Positions 53,688 to 62,413 of a stretch of 64,000 nt of DNA are shown piece by piece (positions within the stretch are counted from its first letter, which is position 1; each line of letters begins with the position of its first letter). The DNA is from Candidatus Rhodoferax mariagerensis (GTDB lineage: Bacteria; Pseudomonadota; Gammaproteobacteria; Burkholderiales; Burkholderiaceae_C): the NCBI GenBank assembly GCA_016719055.1, contig JADKAW010000040.1, positions 1-64,000 on the forward strand, read 5' to 3'. The notes beneath the pieces were generated by a model. The model was not told the DNA's origin. It was given only the letters and a program-made list of their open reading frames with translations, and ran no database searches. A program made the translations under genes and the position numbers.

Positions 53688-56288
53688 TCAAGCCAGCGCG
53701 TCCAGCAACTCGGTCTCGATTTCGATCTGGTCGCGGTTGTGCTGCAGTGCAGCGCCTTGGATCAAAAACGTGTCTTCGACCCGTTCACCCAGGGTCACAA
53801 TTTTGGCCAGTTGCAGGTTGATTTTGTGCTTGGCCAGCACCCGCGCCACCGAGTACAGCAGCCCGATACGGTCGCTGGCTGACACATTGAGCAGCCAGCG
53901 CTGGGCTTTTTCGTCAGGTTTGAGGCTGACGCGCGGGGTGATCGGAAAGCTCTTGACGCGCCGCGACACACGCCCCCGGTTGGGAGCGGGAAGCGGGCCG
54001 GCGTCTGCGATGACACGGCAAAGGCCTGATTCGATCATGCCGACCAGCTCGCGGTAATGGTCGGGCAGGCTGCTGGCAACGACCTGAAAGGTGTCGAGCG
54101 CGTAGCCGCTTTGGGTGGTGTGGATGCGCGCGTCCAGAATGCTGAAACTGCTTTGGTCAAAGTAGCCGCAGATGCGCGCAAACAGGTCTTCCTGGTCGGG
54201 CGTGTAAACCATCACCTGCAAGCCTTCACCCACGGGTGAGGGGCGCGCCCGCACGATCGGGTCTTTGCTGCACAGATGGCGCGACAGCATGCGCGTGTGC
54301 CAGGCTATTTCGACGCCATCATGGCGCATGAAGTAGCCCACGTCCAGCGTGGCCCACAGCGCCTTGTGCGACTCAAAGGGCTGCGTGCGCAGTGCCAGCT
54401 CAACCAGCGCGTCTCGCTGACGTTCTTGCACTTCGGCGTGCAGGTCGGGGGCATGGCCACCAAGTGCGCGTGAAGTGGAACGGTACAGGTCCTCCAGCAG
54501 CCTGCCTTTCCAGGCGTTCCAGACCTTGGGACTGGTGCCGCGAATGTCGGCCACGGTGAACAGATATAGCGCGGTCAGGGCGCGCTCAGTACCTACATGT
54601 CGGGCAAACCTGGCAATCACATCGGGGTCGCTCAGGTCAGACTTTTGGGCAATGCGGCTCATGGTCAGGTGCTCACGCACCAGAAACAGGATCAGTTCTG
54701 CGTCTTCGGGGGCAATGATGTGCTGCTCGCAAAAGCGCTCGGCCTCCAGTGCACCGAGCTTGGAATGGTCACCACCCCGCCCCTTGGCAATGTCATGAAA
54801 AATTGCCGCGATGTACAAAATCCAGGGCTTGTCCCAGCCGCTGGCCAGTTGTGAACAAAACGGGTACTCGTGAGCATGCTCGACGATGAAGAAGCGCCGC
54901 ACATTGCGCAGCACCATCAATATATGCTGGTCAACCGTGTACACATGAAACAGGTCGTGCTGCATCTGGCCCACGATACGACGAAAAGCCCACAAATAAC
55001 GCCCGAGCACCGAGGTCTGGTTCATCAGCCGCAAGGCATGCGTGATGCCGTCATGCTGCATCAGGATTTTTTTGAAGGTTTCGCGGTTAACCGGATCGTG
55101 GCGAAAATTGCCATCCATCAGATTGCGCGCGTTGTAGAGCGCCCGCAGCGTGCGTGTCGACAGACCTTTCATGCCCACGTGCGTTTGGTACACCAGAAAA
55201 GTGTCCAGTATGGCGTGCGGATGGCGTTGGTACAAGTCATCACTGACTACCTCCACCATGCCGGCTTTGTCCAGAAAGTGGTCATTCAAAGGACGCAGAT
55301 TACGCAGGGTGTGGCTGCTTGGGTTCAGCCGCTCGTCGATGTTGAGCAACAAAATCTGATTGAGCTGGGTGACCGCCTTGGCGGTCCAGTAATAGTGGCG
55401 CATCAGCTTTTCGCTGGGGCGAACTGATGCTCGCTGGTCTATGCTGGGGTCTGGTGCCCGGTAGCCAAATGACTGGGCCACACGGGTCTGCAGGTCAAAC
55501 ACCAGCCGGTCCTCACGCCGATGGGCCAGCAAGTGCAACCGGGCGCGAATCAGGCGCAGAGTGGCTTCATTGCGCTTGATCTGGCGCACCTCAAAGGCGG
55601 TGGCCAGCCCGGCTTTGGCCAGCGCACTCCAATCGCCACCAAAGCCGGCCGCCTTGGCCACCCACAGGATCACCTGCAGGTCACGCAAGCCCCCGGGGGA
55701 CTCTTTGCAGTTGGGTTCAAGCGCGTAGGGTGTGTCTTCATACTTGTTATGGCGCTGTTGCATTTCCAGCGATTTGGCGACAAAAAAGGCCTGGGCATCC
55801 ATCGCACCAAAAAAAACGTTCTGAAAACTGGCAAACAAGGGCTTGTTACCGGTGATCAGGCGCGATTCCAGCAATGCAGTCTGCACCGTGACATCACTGG
55901 CTGCCTCGCTCAAACATTGATCCACATTGCGCACGCTAGAGCCAATTTCCAGCCCTGCGTCCCAGCAACTGCCAATAAAGCCTTCGATTTGTGTCTTCAG
56001 TTCGGCCTCAGTGTCGGGTGAGCGGTCATTGGGCAGCAACAGCAAGACATCCACATCAGAATGCGGAAACAGTTCATGGCGACCAAAACCACCCACCGCC
56101 AGCAGAGCGAACGGGGCAGCAAAGCCCGCTTGTTGCCACAAAACCTTCAAGGCGGCATCTGCCAGGTCAGACAGGTTGTGTAGCGCGGCATTGATGCCAC
56201 GGGTGGACGCACCGCTGTCGGCCAGCGAGGTCAGCAAGTCGGCCTTGTCCGCGCGATATCGTGCTCTAAGCGTGTTGGGTTCAATCAT
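53688..56288 (-). CDS. glnD: PII uridylyltransferase / uridylyl-removing enzyme
   Basis: Senses glutamine and uridylylates the PII proteins of nitrogen regulation. The 866-residue length is typical. It has the nucleotidyltransferase motif GGFGRHELFPHSDVDVLLL near residue 75, the HD hydrolase site (FHDIAKGRGGDHS), and two C-terminal ACT domains (SVARVLAKHKINLQLAKIVT and the segment before it). The start is the ATG at 56288. Only 27 bases separate it from map upstream on the same strand. Linkage of map and glnD is common in betaproteobacteria. No link to the remnants around it. Confidence 0.96.
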   Translation of the reverse strand: MIEPNTLRARYRADKADLLTSLADSGASTRGINAALHNLSDLADAALKVLWQQAGFAAPFALLAVGGFGRHELFPHSDVDVLLLLPNDRSPDTEAELKTQIEGFIGSCWDAGLEIGSSVRNVDQCLSEAASDVTVQTALLESRLITGNKPLFASFQNVFFGAMDAQAFFVAKSLEMQQRHNKYEDTPYALEPNCKESPGGLRDLQVILWVAKAAGFGGDWSALAKAGLATAFEVRQIKRNEATLRLIRARLHLLAHRREDRLVFDLQTRVAQSFGYRAPDPSIDQRASVRPSEKLMRHYYWTAKAVTQLNQILLLNIDERLNPSSHTLRNLRPLNDHFLDKAGMVEVVSDDLYQRHPHAILDTFLVYQTHVGMKGLSTRTLRALYNARNLMDGNFRHDPVNRETFKKILMQHDGITHALRLMNQTSVLGRYLWAFRRIVGQMQHDLFHVYTVDQHILMVLRNVRRFFIVEHAHEYPFCSQLASGWDKPWILYIAAIFHDIAKGRGGDHSKLGALEAERFCEQHIIAPEDAELILFLVREHLTMSRIAQKSDLSDPDVIARFARHVGTERALTALYLFTVADIRGTSPKVWNAWKGRLLEDLYRSTSRALGGHAPDLHAEVQERQRDALVELALRTQPFESHKALWATLDVGYFMRHDGVEIAWHTRMLSRHLCSKDPIVRARPSPVGEGLQVMVYTPDQEDLFARICGYFDQSSFSILDARIHTTQSGYALDTFQVVASSLPDHYRELVGMIESGLCRVIADAGPLPAPNRGRVSRRVKSFPITPRVSLKPDEKAQRWLLNVSASDRIGLLYSVARVLAKHKINLQLAKIVTLGERVEDTFLIQGAALQHNRDQIEIETELLDALA

Positions 56289-56315
56289 GAACGGCCCCAG
56301 TTTGGCTGGATGTAT

Positions 56316-57125
56316 TCAAGCCAGCGGTATCACAAAAGCCGGAATTGCCGGGCTGTTGGCTGACAGGGTCAGCACCTCGTAGCCGGTGGGCGTGACCAAC
56401 ACCGTGTGCTCCCACTGAGCAGATAAGGAGCGGTCTTTGGTGACAATGGTCCAGCCGTCACCCATTTCCTTGATGTCCTTGCGCCCCGCATTGAGCATCG
56501 GTTCAATGGTGATGGTCATACCGGCTTTGAGTTTGTCCAGCGTGCCGGGCTTGCCGTAATGCAGTACCTGGGGCTCTTCATGGAAAGCGCGGCCGATACC
56601 GTGGCCACAAAATTCGCGCACCACGCTCAGGCCATGTCCTTCCGCAAAAGTTTGAATGGCGTGGCCGATGTCGCCCAAGTAAGCACCGTCTTTGACCTTC
56701 ATGATGCCCTTCCACATGGCTTCGTAGGTCAGATTGCACAACCGCCGCGCCGCCACCGACACATCACCAACCATGTACATACGGCTAGAGTCGCCGTGCC
56801 AGCCGTCTTTGATGACGGTTACGTCGACATTCAGGATGTCGCCCTTTTTGAGCGGCTTGTCATTGGGAATACCGTGGCAGACTTGGTGATTGATGGACGT
56901 GCAAATCGATTTCGGATATGGGTTATGGCCAGTCGGCGCATAGTTCAGCGGTGCTGAGATGGCACCCTGCATTTGAACGGTGTAATCATTGGCCAGACGA
57001 TCAAGTTCATTGGTGGTAATGCCGGGTTTAACAAGGGGTGCCAGATAGTCCAGTAGTTCAGCCGCCAAGCGACCGGCTACTCGCATGCCGGCAATATCAT
57101 CGGAGTCTTTGAAGGTGATGGTCAT
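56316..57125 (-). CDS. map: methionine aminopeptidase, type I
   Basis: Removes the initiator methionine after deformylation. The 269-residue protein has the metal ligands in DVTVIKDGWHGDSSRMY (two Asp), the His in GHGIGRAFHEEPQVLHYG, and the two Glu in MTITIEPML and QWEHTVLVT. The substrate His in SINHQVCHGIPND is also present. The start is the ATG at 57125. It is upstream of glnD and 113 bases from the tRNA-Arg gene, which is on the other strand. A map copy together with def fits housekeeping N-terminal processing. Confidence 0.97.
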   Translation of the reverse strand: MTITFKDSDDIAGMRVAGRLAAELLDYLAPLVKPGITTNELDRLANDYTVQMQGAISAPLNYAPTGHNPYPKSICTSINHQVCHGIPNDKPLKKGDILNVDVTVIKDGWHGDSSRMYMVGDVSVAARRLCNLTYEAMWKGIMKVKDGAYLGDIGHAIQTFAEGHGLSVVREFCGHGIGRAFHEEPQVLHYGKPGTLDKLKAGMTITIEPMLNAGRKDIKEMGDGWTIVTKDRSLSAQWEHTVLVTPTGYEVLTLSANSPAIPAFVIPLA

Positions 57126-57237
57126 GAAGGCGGATTATCCCATTGGGCACTTTCAGTTCAGGCCGATCAAGTGACACCCATTTCAAGGGAATGGTAGCGA
57201 CGCGAAGGCCACTATTCGATGCTAGAATTGAAGCTTA

Positions 57238-57314
57238 GCGGCTGTAGCTCAGCTGGATAGAGTACTTGGCTACGAACCAAGGGGTCGTGGGTTCGATTCC
57301 TGCCAGCCGCACCA
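57238..57314 (+). tRNA. tRNA-Arg (anticodon ACG)
   Basis: A complete 77-base cloverleaf: acceptor GCGGCTG pairs with CAGCCGC, D-arm with AGCTCAGCTGGATAGAG, anticodon stem CTTGG/CCAAG with loop CTACGAA (anticodon ACG), T-arm GTGGGTTCGATTCC, and encoded CCA. A strong terminator hairpin follows nine bases later. Confidence 0.95.
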
Positions 57315-57322
57315 TATGAATC

Positions 57323-57362
57323 AAGGACTTAGCATCGAAAGGTGCTAAGTCCTTTCTTCTTT
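57323..57362 (+). terminator. rho-independent terminator of tRNA-Arg
   Basis: The 12-base stem AAGGACTTAGCA/TGCTAAGTCCTT surrounds an eight-base loop and is followed by TTCTTCTTT. Confidence 0.85.
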
Positions 57363-57866
57363 CCGGCGTTTCTTTGTCTTCTGGTTGCCGTTCGGTTGAC
57401 GTTTCTCCAGATCGTCCTCGAATAGCAATCCTGCGAGATTAAGAGTTGAACTGACTCTTTGCGTCTGCACAGCCGGGGTGTTGCTCGCATTTTCTCTTGC
57501 TCGTTGTCCGTCGAGTTGCTACGTTATTAATAGCTTTTCACGCACATTCAACGAGGGCTAGAGGCCTATTCGGCATATAGAAAGTGCTGCGCATGGGTTT
57601 GATCACCTACCGCGACGGCGTCAGACAGTGACGACCCTTCGGCGCTCAATGCGTGTCTGTGACCTCCACCAGCGCGGTCATGCTGGGCACTCTGCCTGCT
57701 GAGCGGCGCTTTGCGCTGGTGGCAGCGCGCCCAACATCACCGCTTTGCTATCGCGTGAGTCTGTAGCTCTGGTCAGTGGCCAATGCGGAGTACCGCAATG
57801 GCCAGGCACCACGAAGCTGTCGCGTGGCTTCGGCGGGCAGCGCGGTCATGCTAGGCGGCGTGTTTT
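57363..57866. other. non-coding region with mobile-element debris
   Basis: No supported gene in about 500 bases. It contains a dispersed repeat (57523-57569) and two near-identical 16-base stretches, CAGCGCGGTCATGCTG near 57674 and CAGCGCGGTCATGCTA near 57838. The sequence just before the group II intron remnant may be more of that intron, too decayed for me to identify. Confidence 0.5.
57523..57569 (+). repeat. ~50-bp dispersed repeat, copy 9
   Basis: TTATTAATAGCTTTTCACGC then ATTCAACGAGGGCTAGAGGC, direct orientation, variant middle. Confidence 0.75.
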
Positions 57867-58158
57867 TTGATTGATCTGCGCTGCGTGCTGTGGGCCAACT
57901 CCCGTGCAATTGGGGCATTTCGCTACAGCGTGGTGGAGATATGGCTGAAGTCGTTGCGACGGCGCAGCCAGACGTACACCTTGACGTCGGAGCGCATGAT
58001 CAAACTGGCCGCCGCTTGGCTCCCCACCCCAAGAATCCTTCATCCATGGCAAGAGCAGCGCTTTGCCGTCAAATACCCAAGGTAGGAGCCGTATGCCCGA
58101 ATTGGGCCAGTACGGATCTGTGCGGGGGGTGCTCAGTAATGGGTGTCTCTACCGCGAT
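57867..58158 (+). mobile_element. 3' end of a group II intron: maturase C-terminus plus domains V and VI
   Basis: The reading frame to 58085 ends with FRYSVVEIWLKSLRRRSQ, then SERMIKLAAAWLPTPRILHP and EQRFAVKYPR before the stop. This matches the C-terminal end of LtrA-type maturase/reverse transcriptases. Immediately after, 58086-58118 has the domain V pattern: GAGCCGTA paired with TACGGATC, with a central stem GCCC/GGGC closing a small loop. A GC-rich domain VI-like stretch follows, ending CTACCGCGAT near 58158, a usual group II 3' end. The reverse transcriptase, the 5' RNA domains and the first exon are missing, so the element is dead. One mismatch in the domain V stem agrees with that. Confidence 0.75.
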
Positions 58159-58206
58159 TGGATTCTGAGGGGGGCGGAGTCTGCCTGGACACTGAGCCTC
58201 GGCTCA

Positions 58207-58243
58207 GAAAAGAAAATGGGCTGCAACTTTCGCTGCAGCCCAT
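58207..58243 (-). terminator. terminator downstream of tRNA-Leu
   Basis: On the minus strand ATGGGCTGCA pairs with TGCAGCCCAT (58216-58225 with 58234-58243) and is followed by TTTTCTTTTC. It lies 9 bases beyond the tRNA 3' end. Confidence 0.8.
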
Positions 58244-58252
58244 ATCTATCCA

Positions 58253-58339
58253 TGGTGCCCAGGAGAAGACTCGAACTTCCACGGTCGTGAAACCGCCAGC
58301 ACCTGAAGCTGGTGCGTCTACCAATTTCGCCACCTGGGC
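58253..58339 (-). tRNA. tRNA-Leu (anticodon CAG)
   Basis: An 87-base class II tRNA with a long variable arm: acceptor GCCCAGG/CCTGGGC, discriminator A and encoded CCA at 58255-58253, anticodon stem CCAGC/GCTGG with loop TTCAGGT (anticodon CAG), and T-arm with GTTCGAGTC. Its anticodon and variable arms differ from the truncated tRNA-Leu nearby, which has the sequence I expect for this lineage. This one may have been acquired. Confidence 0.93.
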
Positions 58340-58829
58340 AACGCAAGCTAGTGTAGCATCTACCGAGAACTTTCTGAAACACCGAGATGACCTTTCGAGG
58401 CGGGATAACCCATTGTGCTGTCTCATGCATGCCTTGAGGGCTGCGTCGACATCAGGAATCTGAAACCAGACAGAGAGCTGATATTGGAGGCAAACCAAGT
58501 TCGTGTCCAACATGCAGAAAACTTGCACCTGATGGTCGAAGTGTTTTGTTTCGCAATTTAGATGCATACTCTCAGCGCTTTTGAATTCGCAAGCTTGATG
58601 AGTTCTGTTGTCGGTTTGTGAGCCAACTTGACGTTGGGGTTTTTCGATTCTCGAGACCCAGTCGACGCTGCTGTGAACTCAAATGAGCGAAGCGAGAGGC
58701 AATTAATGTGAGACAGTATGCGAGATGGAAATTTCCGTATCAATTGCGAGAAGCGTTCTAAGTTCTATCACTTGTTGAATCTAAATGAAAATTCTGAGTG
58801 CGAGACGGAAAAGGTAGTAGTCGTTTTTT
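58340..58829. other. AT-richer intergenic segment between the two tRNA-Leu copies
   Basis: About 490 bases without a supported gene. Base composition is clearly more AT-rich than the neighbouring genes. A 61-codon minus-strand frame (58558-58743) has no ribosome site, so I do not call it. The segment looks like leftover foreign DNA. Confidence 0.5.
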
Positions 58830-58873
58830 CTAGTACCTGAAACTAGCGTGTCTACCAATTCCGCCACCTGGGC
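58830..58873 (-). pseudogene. truncated tRNA-Leu (5' half only)
   Basis: On the minus strand, from 58873, the acceptor 5' strand GCCCAGG, D-arm (GGCGGAATTGGTAGAC) and anticodon stem-loop (CTAGT/ACTAG around TTCAGGT, anticodon CAG) are intact. The sequence then runs into AAAAAACGAC instead of a variable arm. The 3' half is missing, so it cannot make a tRNA. It lies 50 bases before rnr. Confidence 0.8.
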
Positions 58874-58923
58874 ATTTCAGGAAAGAAAGGCAGAATATTA
58901 AAAATATTAAGCAGGTCAGCCTA

Positions 58924-61200
58924 TTGCTGGAAGAGGTTGAAGGCTCCGTGCAAGGGCACCGTGATGGCCATGGTTTTGTGATCCGTGATGACGGTGACGC
59001 TGATATTTATCTCCCTCCGAACGAAATGCGGGCGGTTTTGCACAAGGACCGGGTCAAGGTGCGCATTGTGCGCAGTGACCGCAAAGGCCGGCCAGAGGGC
59101 CGGGTGGTTGAGATTGTCGAGCGCAGCAGCCAGGTCATCATTGGCCGTCTGTTGCACGAGAGCGGGATCTGGATCGTGGCACCAGAAGACAAGCGCTACG
59201 GTCAGGACATCATGGTTCCCAAGGCCGCGGTAGGCTCGGCCAAAGCGGGTCAGGTGGTGGTGGTTGAATTGACCGAACCACCGTCACTGTTTGGGCAACC
59301 GGTGGGGCGCGTCAAAGAAGTTTTGGGTGAGATAGACGACCCGGGCATGGAAATCGAAATCGCCGTGCGTAAATACAGCGTGCCGCACGAATTTTCCGAA
59401 GCTTGCATTGGTTTGGCGCGTGCCTTGCCAGACAAAGTCCGTGCGCAGGACAAACGTCAGCGGGTTGACTTGACCGATGTGCCCTTGGTGACGATCGACG
59501 GCGAAGACGCGCGCGATTTTGACGACGCTGTCTATTGCGAACCCGCCAAGCTTGGAAAGGGCAAGTCGGCGGTATCTGGATGGCGTTTGCTGGTGGCCAT
59601 TGCCGATGTCAGCCATTACGTGGAAAACGGCTCAGCCATTGACATCGATGCCTATGACCGTGCCACCAGCGTCTATTTTCCGCGCCGCGTTATCCCCATG
59701 CTGCCCGAAAAACTGTCCAACGGCCTGTGCTCGCTCAATCCAGAGGTGGATCGATTGTGTATGGTTTGCGACATGATGGTGTCCGAAGATGGCGAGGTTT
59801 CGGCTTACCAGTTTTACCCAGCGGTGATGTGGAGCCACGCGCGTTTTACCTACACCGAAGTGGCTGCCATTCTGGCCAATACCCGCGGTCCTGAGGCCAT
59901 CAAACGCAATGACAGGGTGGCTGACCTGATCAACCTGCACGATGTTTATCGCGCCTTGCTCAAATCGCGTGCGCGCCGCGGTGCTGTCGATTTTGAGACT
60001 GTTGAGACCCAGATCGTTTGTGACGAAGCCGGGCACATCGAGAAAATCGTTCCGCGTACCCGCAATGACGCTCACAAGCTGATTGAAGAAGCCATGCTGG
60101 CCGCCAACGTCTGTAGCGCTGATTTCATAGCGCACAACAAACACGCTGGCCTGTTTCGGGTGCATGAAGGACCAACGCCCGAGAAAAAAGAAATCTTGCG
60201 CAATTACCTCAAAATCACAGGTGTTGGCTTGAGCATCAGTGATGACCCGTCGCCGGGTGAGTTTCAGGCCATTGCCGATGCCACCAAAGACCGCCCTGAT
60301 GCCGCGCAAATTCACTCGATGCTGCTGCGCTCGATGCAGCAGGCTATTTACACCCCCATCAACAGCGGACATTTTGGCTTGGCCTTTGAGGCCTACACCC
60401 ATTTCACTAGTCCGATACGCCGCTATCCGGACCTGTTGGTTCACCGCGTCATCAAGGCGATTCTGGGCAAATCCAAATACGCCTTGCCTGCCTTGCCCAC
60501 CCCCGGTGAGGCACATGCCAAGCTGTCCAAGCGGCTGGAAAAAAACCTGGCATCCCGGGTTACCGAGCCGGGCCAGAAGCCACGCAAGCTGACCGCTGAA
60601 ATGCAGGCCTGGCAGTCAGCAGGTTTGCATTGCAGTGCCAATGAGCGCCGCGCCGATGAGGCCAGCCGGGATGTTGAGGCCTGGCTCAAGTGCAAATATA
60701 TGCGCGAGCATTTGGGTGAAGAGTACGCGGGTGTGGTCAGTTCGGTCACCAGTTTTGGCATCTTTGTCACGCTGGATGCCATGTATGTCGAAGGTCTGGT
60801 GCACATCACCGAGCTCGGTGGCGAGTACTACCGTTTTGACGAAGCGCGCCAAGAGCTGCGCGGCGAACGCACCGGTTTGCGTTACGCGCTGGGTACGCGT
60901 GTACGGGTGCAGGTCAGCCGGGTTGACCTGGACGGTCGACGCATCGATTTCCGCCTGATGCACGAGGGTGATGGGTTGGGGCAACGCCCGGCCAAAGATC
61001 GGGAGGCAGCACGGGACTCGCAAGAGCGATTGCCATTTGATGCCGAAGCAGACCTGGCGACACAACGGCGACGCAGCAAAAAAGCGGCCGAACCAATGGC
61101 GCGTGCAGCCAAAATCAGGTCTCCTGGGGTCAAGACGGTGGCACGGCCAGCAGCAGAAAAAAGCCGGGACAAAGGTCGAAAGACCGGGCGTCGCTCCTGA
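58924..61200 (+). CDS. rnr: ribonuclease R
   Basis: 3'-5' exoribonuclease that degrades structured RNA. The 758-residue protein has cold-shock domains (EGSVQGHRDGHGFVIRDDGD), the catalytic RNB domain (TIDGEDARDFDDAVY, with four Asp of the metal site, and later HFTSPIRRYPDL), an S1 domain (EEYAGVVSSVTSFGIFVTLD) and a Lys/Arg-rich tail. The only usable start is a TTG at 58924; no good ribosome site precedes it. About 80 residues of the N-terminal helix-turn-helix found in E. coli RNase R are absent. The 5' end lies 50 bases from the truncated tRNA-Leu, so the absence could be natural in this lineage or a result of rearrangement. Confidence 0.93.
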   Translation: MLEEVEGSVQGHRDGHGFVIRDDGDADIYLPPNEMRAVLHKDRVKVRIVRSDRKGRPEGRVVEIVERSSQVIIGRLLHESGIWIVAPEDKRYGQDIMVPKAAVGSAKAGQVVVVELTEPPSLFGQPVGRVKEVLGEIDDPGMEIEIAVRKYSVPHEFSEACIGLARALPDKVRAQDKRQRVDLTDVPLVTIDGEDARDFDDAVYCEPAKLGKGKSAVSGWRLLVAIADVSHYVENGSAIDIDAYDRATSVYFPRRVIPMLPEKLSNGLCSLNPEVDRLCMVCDMMVSEDGEVSAYQFYPAVMWSHARFTYTEVAAILANTRGPEAIKRNDRVADLINLHDVYRALLKSRARRGAVDFETVETQIVCDEAGHIEKIVPRTRNDAHKLIEEAMLAANVCSADFIAHNKHAGLFRVHEGPTPEKKEILRNYLKITGVGLSISDDPSPGEFQAIADATKDRPDAAQIHSMLLRSMQQAIYTPINSGHFGLAFEAYTHFTSPIRRYPDLLVHRVIKAILGKSKYALPALPTPGEAHAKLSKRLEKNLASRVTEPGQKPRKLTAEMQAWQSAGLHCSANERRADEASRDVEAWLKCKYMREHLGEEYAGVVSSVTSFGIFVTLDAMYVEGLVHITELGGEYYRFDEARQELRGERTGLRYALGTRVRVQVSRVDLDGRRIDFRLMHEGDGLGQRPAKDREAARDSQERLPFDAEADLATQRRRSKKAAEPMARAAKIRSPGVKTVARPAAEKSRDKGRKTGRRS

Positions 61201-61242
61201 TCCGCTGGTGTTTTCATACAACAGAGTGTCTTTTGAACCTTC

Positions 61243-61998
61243 ATGACAAACGTTTCTAAAGTTGCGCTGGTGACTGGCGCTGGCTCAGGCATTGGCAAGG
61301 CGGCCGCCCTGGCCTTGTTGGCGGACGGATATCAGGTGGTTTTGGCGGGACGGCGACCGGAACCGCTCAACGACGTGGCGCAGCACAGTGGTGCTGGCGC
61401 GCGTGCGTTGGCGGTTGTGGCGGATGTGAGCGACGAGTCGTCAGTGTTCGACCTGTTTAACAACACCGTGCGCACCTTTGGCCGCCTTGATGTCTTGTTC
61501 AACAACGCCGGCATCAGTGCGCCAGGTGTTTTATTGGAAGACCTGACGTTGGCGCAATGGCAAGCGGTGGTGAATGTTAACCTGACGGGTATGTTTTTGT
61601 GTTTGCGCCAGGCATTTCGGGTCATGAAGATGCAAGCGCCGCAGGGCGGGCGCATCATCAACAACGGGTCCATCTCAGCTACCACGCCACGCCCCAACTC
61701 CATTGCCTACAGTTCTACCAAACATGCAGTGTCTGGCATCACCAAAACAGCGTCGCTGGATGGTCGCAAGTACAACATTGCGGTGGGCCAGATCGACATT
61801 GGCAATGCGGCTACCGACATGACCCAGCGCATGCAGGCCGGCATCTTGCAGGCCAACGGCGAGGTGATGGTGGAACCGGTGATGGATGTCAACATCGTCG
61901 GCCAGTCAGTGCTGTACATGGCCAACCTGCCTTTGAGCGCCAATGTCATGTTTCACACCGTGATGGCGACCAGGATGCCGTTCGCTGGAAGGGGTTAA
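61243..61998 (+). CDS. short-chain dehydrogenase/reductase
   Basis: A 251-residue classical SDR. The nucleotide-binding motif TGAGSGIG is at residues 11-18, the acidic/Arg pair after strand 2 (AGRRPE) suggests NADP(H), NNAG is present, and the catalytic Ser (NNGSISA) and YSSTK motif are intact. No specific substrate can be named. It follows rnr by 42 bases and precedes two repeats and the enoyl-CoA hydratase gene. It may belong to a small fatty- or malonyl-CoA-related cluster. Confidence 0.92.
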   Translation: MTNVSKVALVTGAGSGIGKAAALALLADGYQVVLAGRRPEPLNDVAQHSGAGARALAVVADVSDESSVFDLFNNTVRTFGRLDVLFNNAGISAPGVLLEDLTLAQWQAVVNVNLTGMFLCLRQAFRVMKMQAPQGGRIINNGSISATTPRPNSIAYSSTKHAVSGITKTASLDGRKYNIAVGQIDIGNAATDMTQRMQAGILQANGEVMVEPVMDVNIVGQSVLYMANLPLSANVMFHTVMATRMPFAGRG

Positions 61999-62012
61999 TT
62001 GTTTTGAAGAAA

Positions 62013-62063
62013 ATTAGCCTCTAGCCCTTGATAGTTAACGGTTATTAGCTAAACTATTTATAG
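62013..62063 (-). repeat. ~50-bp dispersed repeat, copy 10
   Basis: TTAGCCTCTAGCCCTTGATA then TAGCTAAACTATTTATAGC, inverted orientation with a variant second half. Confidence 0.75.
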
Positions 62064-62344
62064 CATGTTGGGAACTGGATGGTGATCTTGGTAAACCATC
62101 CACGTTCTAGGCATGGCGCAAGACAGCCGCTGCCAGACCGCAGACCTGGGCAATGCGGTGCAGCATCAGGCCAATGCCGGTGGCAACCGTCAATGATGTC
62201 AGCAATCACGAGCAGCTGTCGATTGCCGGCAAGTGCGAGACAATCAGACGCTCTGATGACGCATCAAACGGATCTGGCTGGCTATTACCCTCTACGCCGC
62301 TGCCAGGCGTTAAGAAGCTTCTGATCTGATTTTTAGGATGCGAA

Positions 62345-62394
62345 AGAGGCCTATATCCCTTATCAATGTTGAGATGATAGCTATTATTTATAGA
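62345..62394 (-). repeat. ~50-bp dispersed repeat, copy 11
   Basis: GAGGCCTATATCCCTTATCA then GATAGCTATTATTTATAG, inverted orientation. It ends 19 bases before the enoyl-CoA hydratase start. Confidence 0.75.
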
Positions 62395-62413
62395 GTGAAT
62401 TGAGTTTCAGACG

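Larger units (their letters stand above)
61999..62413. other. intergenic region with two repeat copies
   Basis: No gene supported. The dispersed repeat occurs at both ends (62013-62063 and 62345-62394). The middle has no open frame with a ribosome site. Confidence 0.5.

Noticed and set aside
58558..58743. 61-codon minus-strand frame in the AT-rich spacer
   Set aside because: No ribosome site, no recognisable motif, and atypical composition; probably not a gene.
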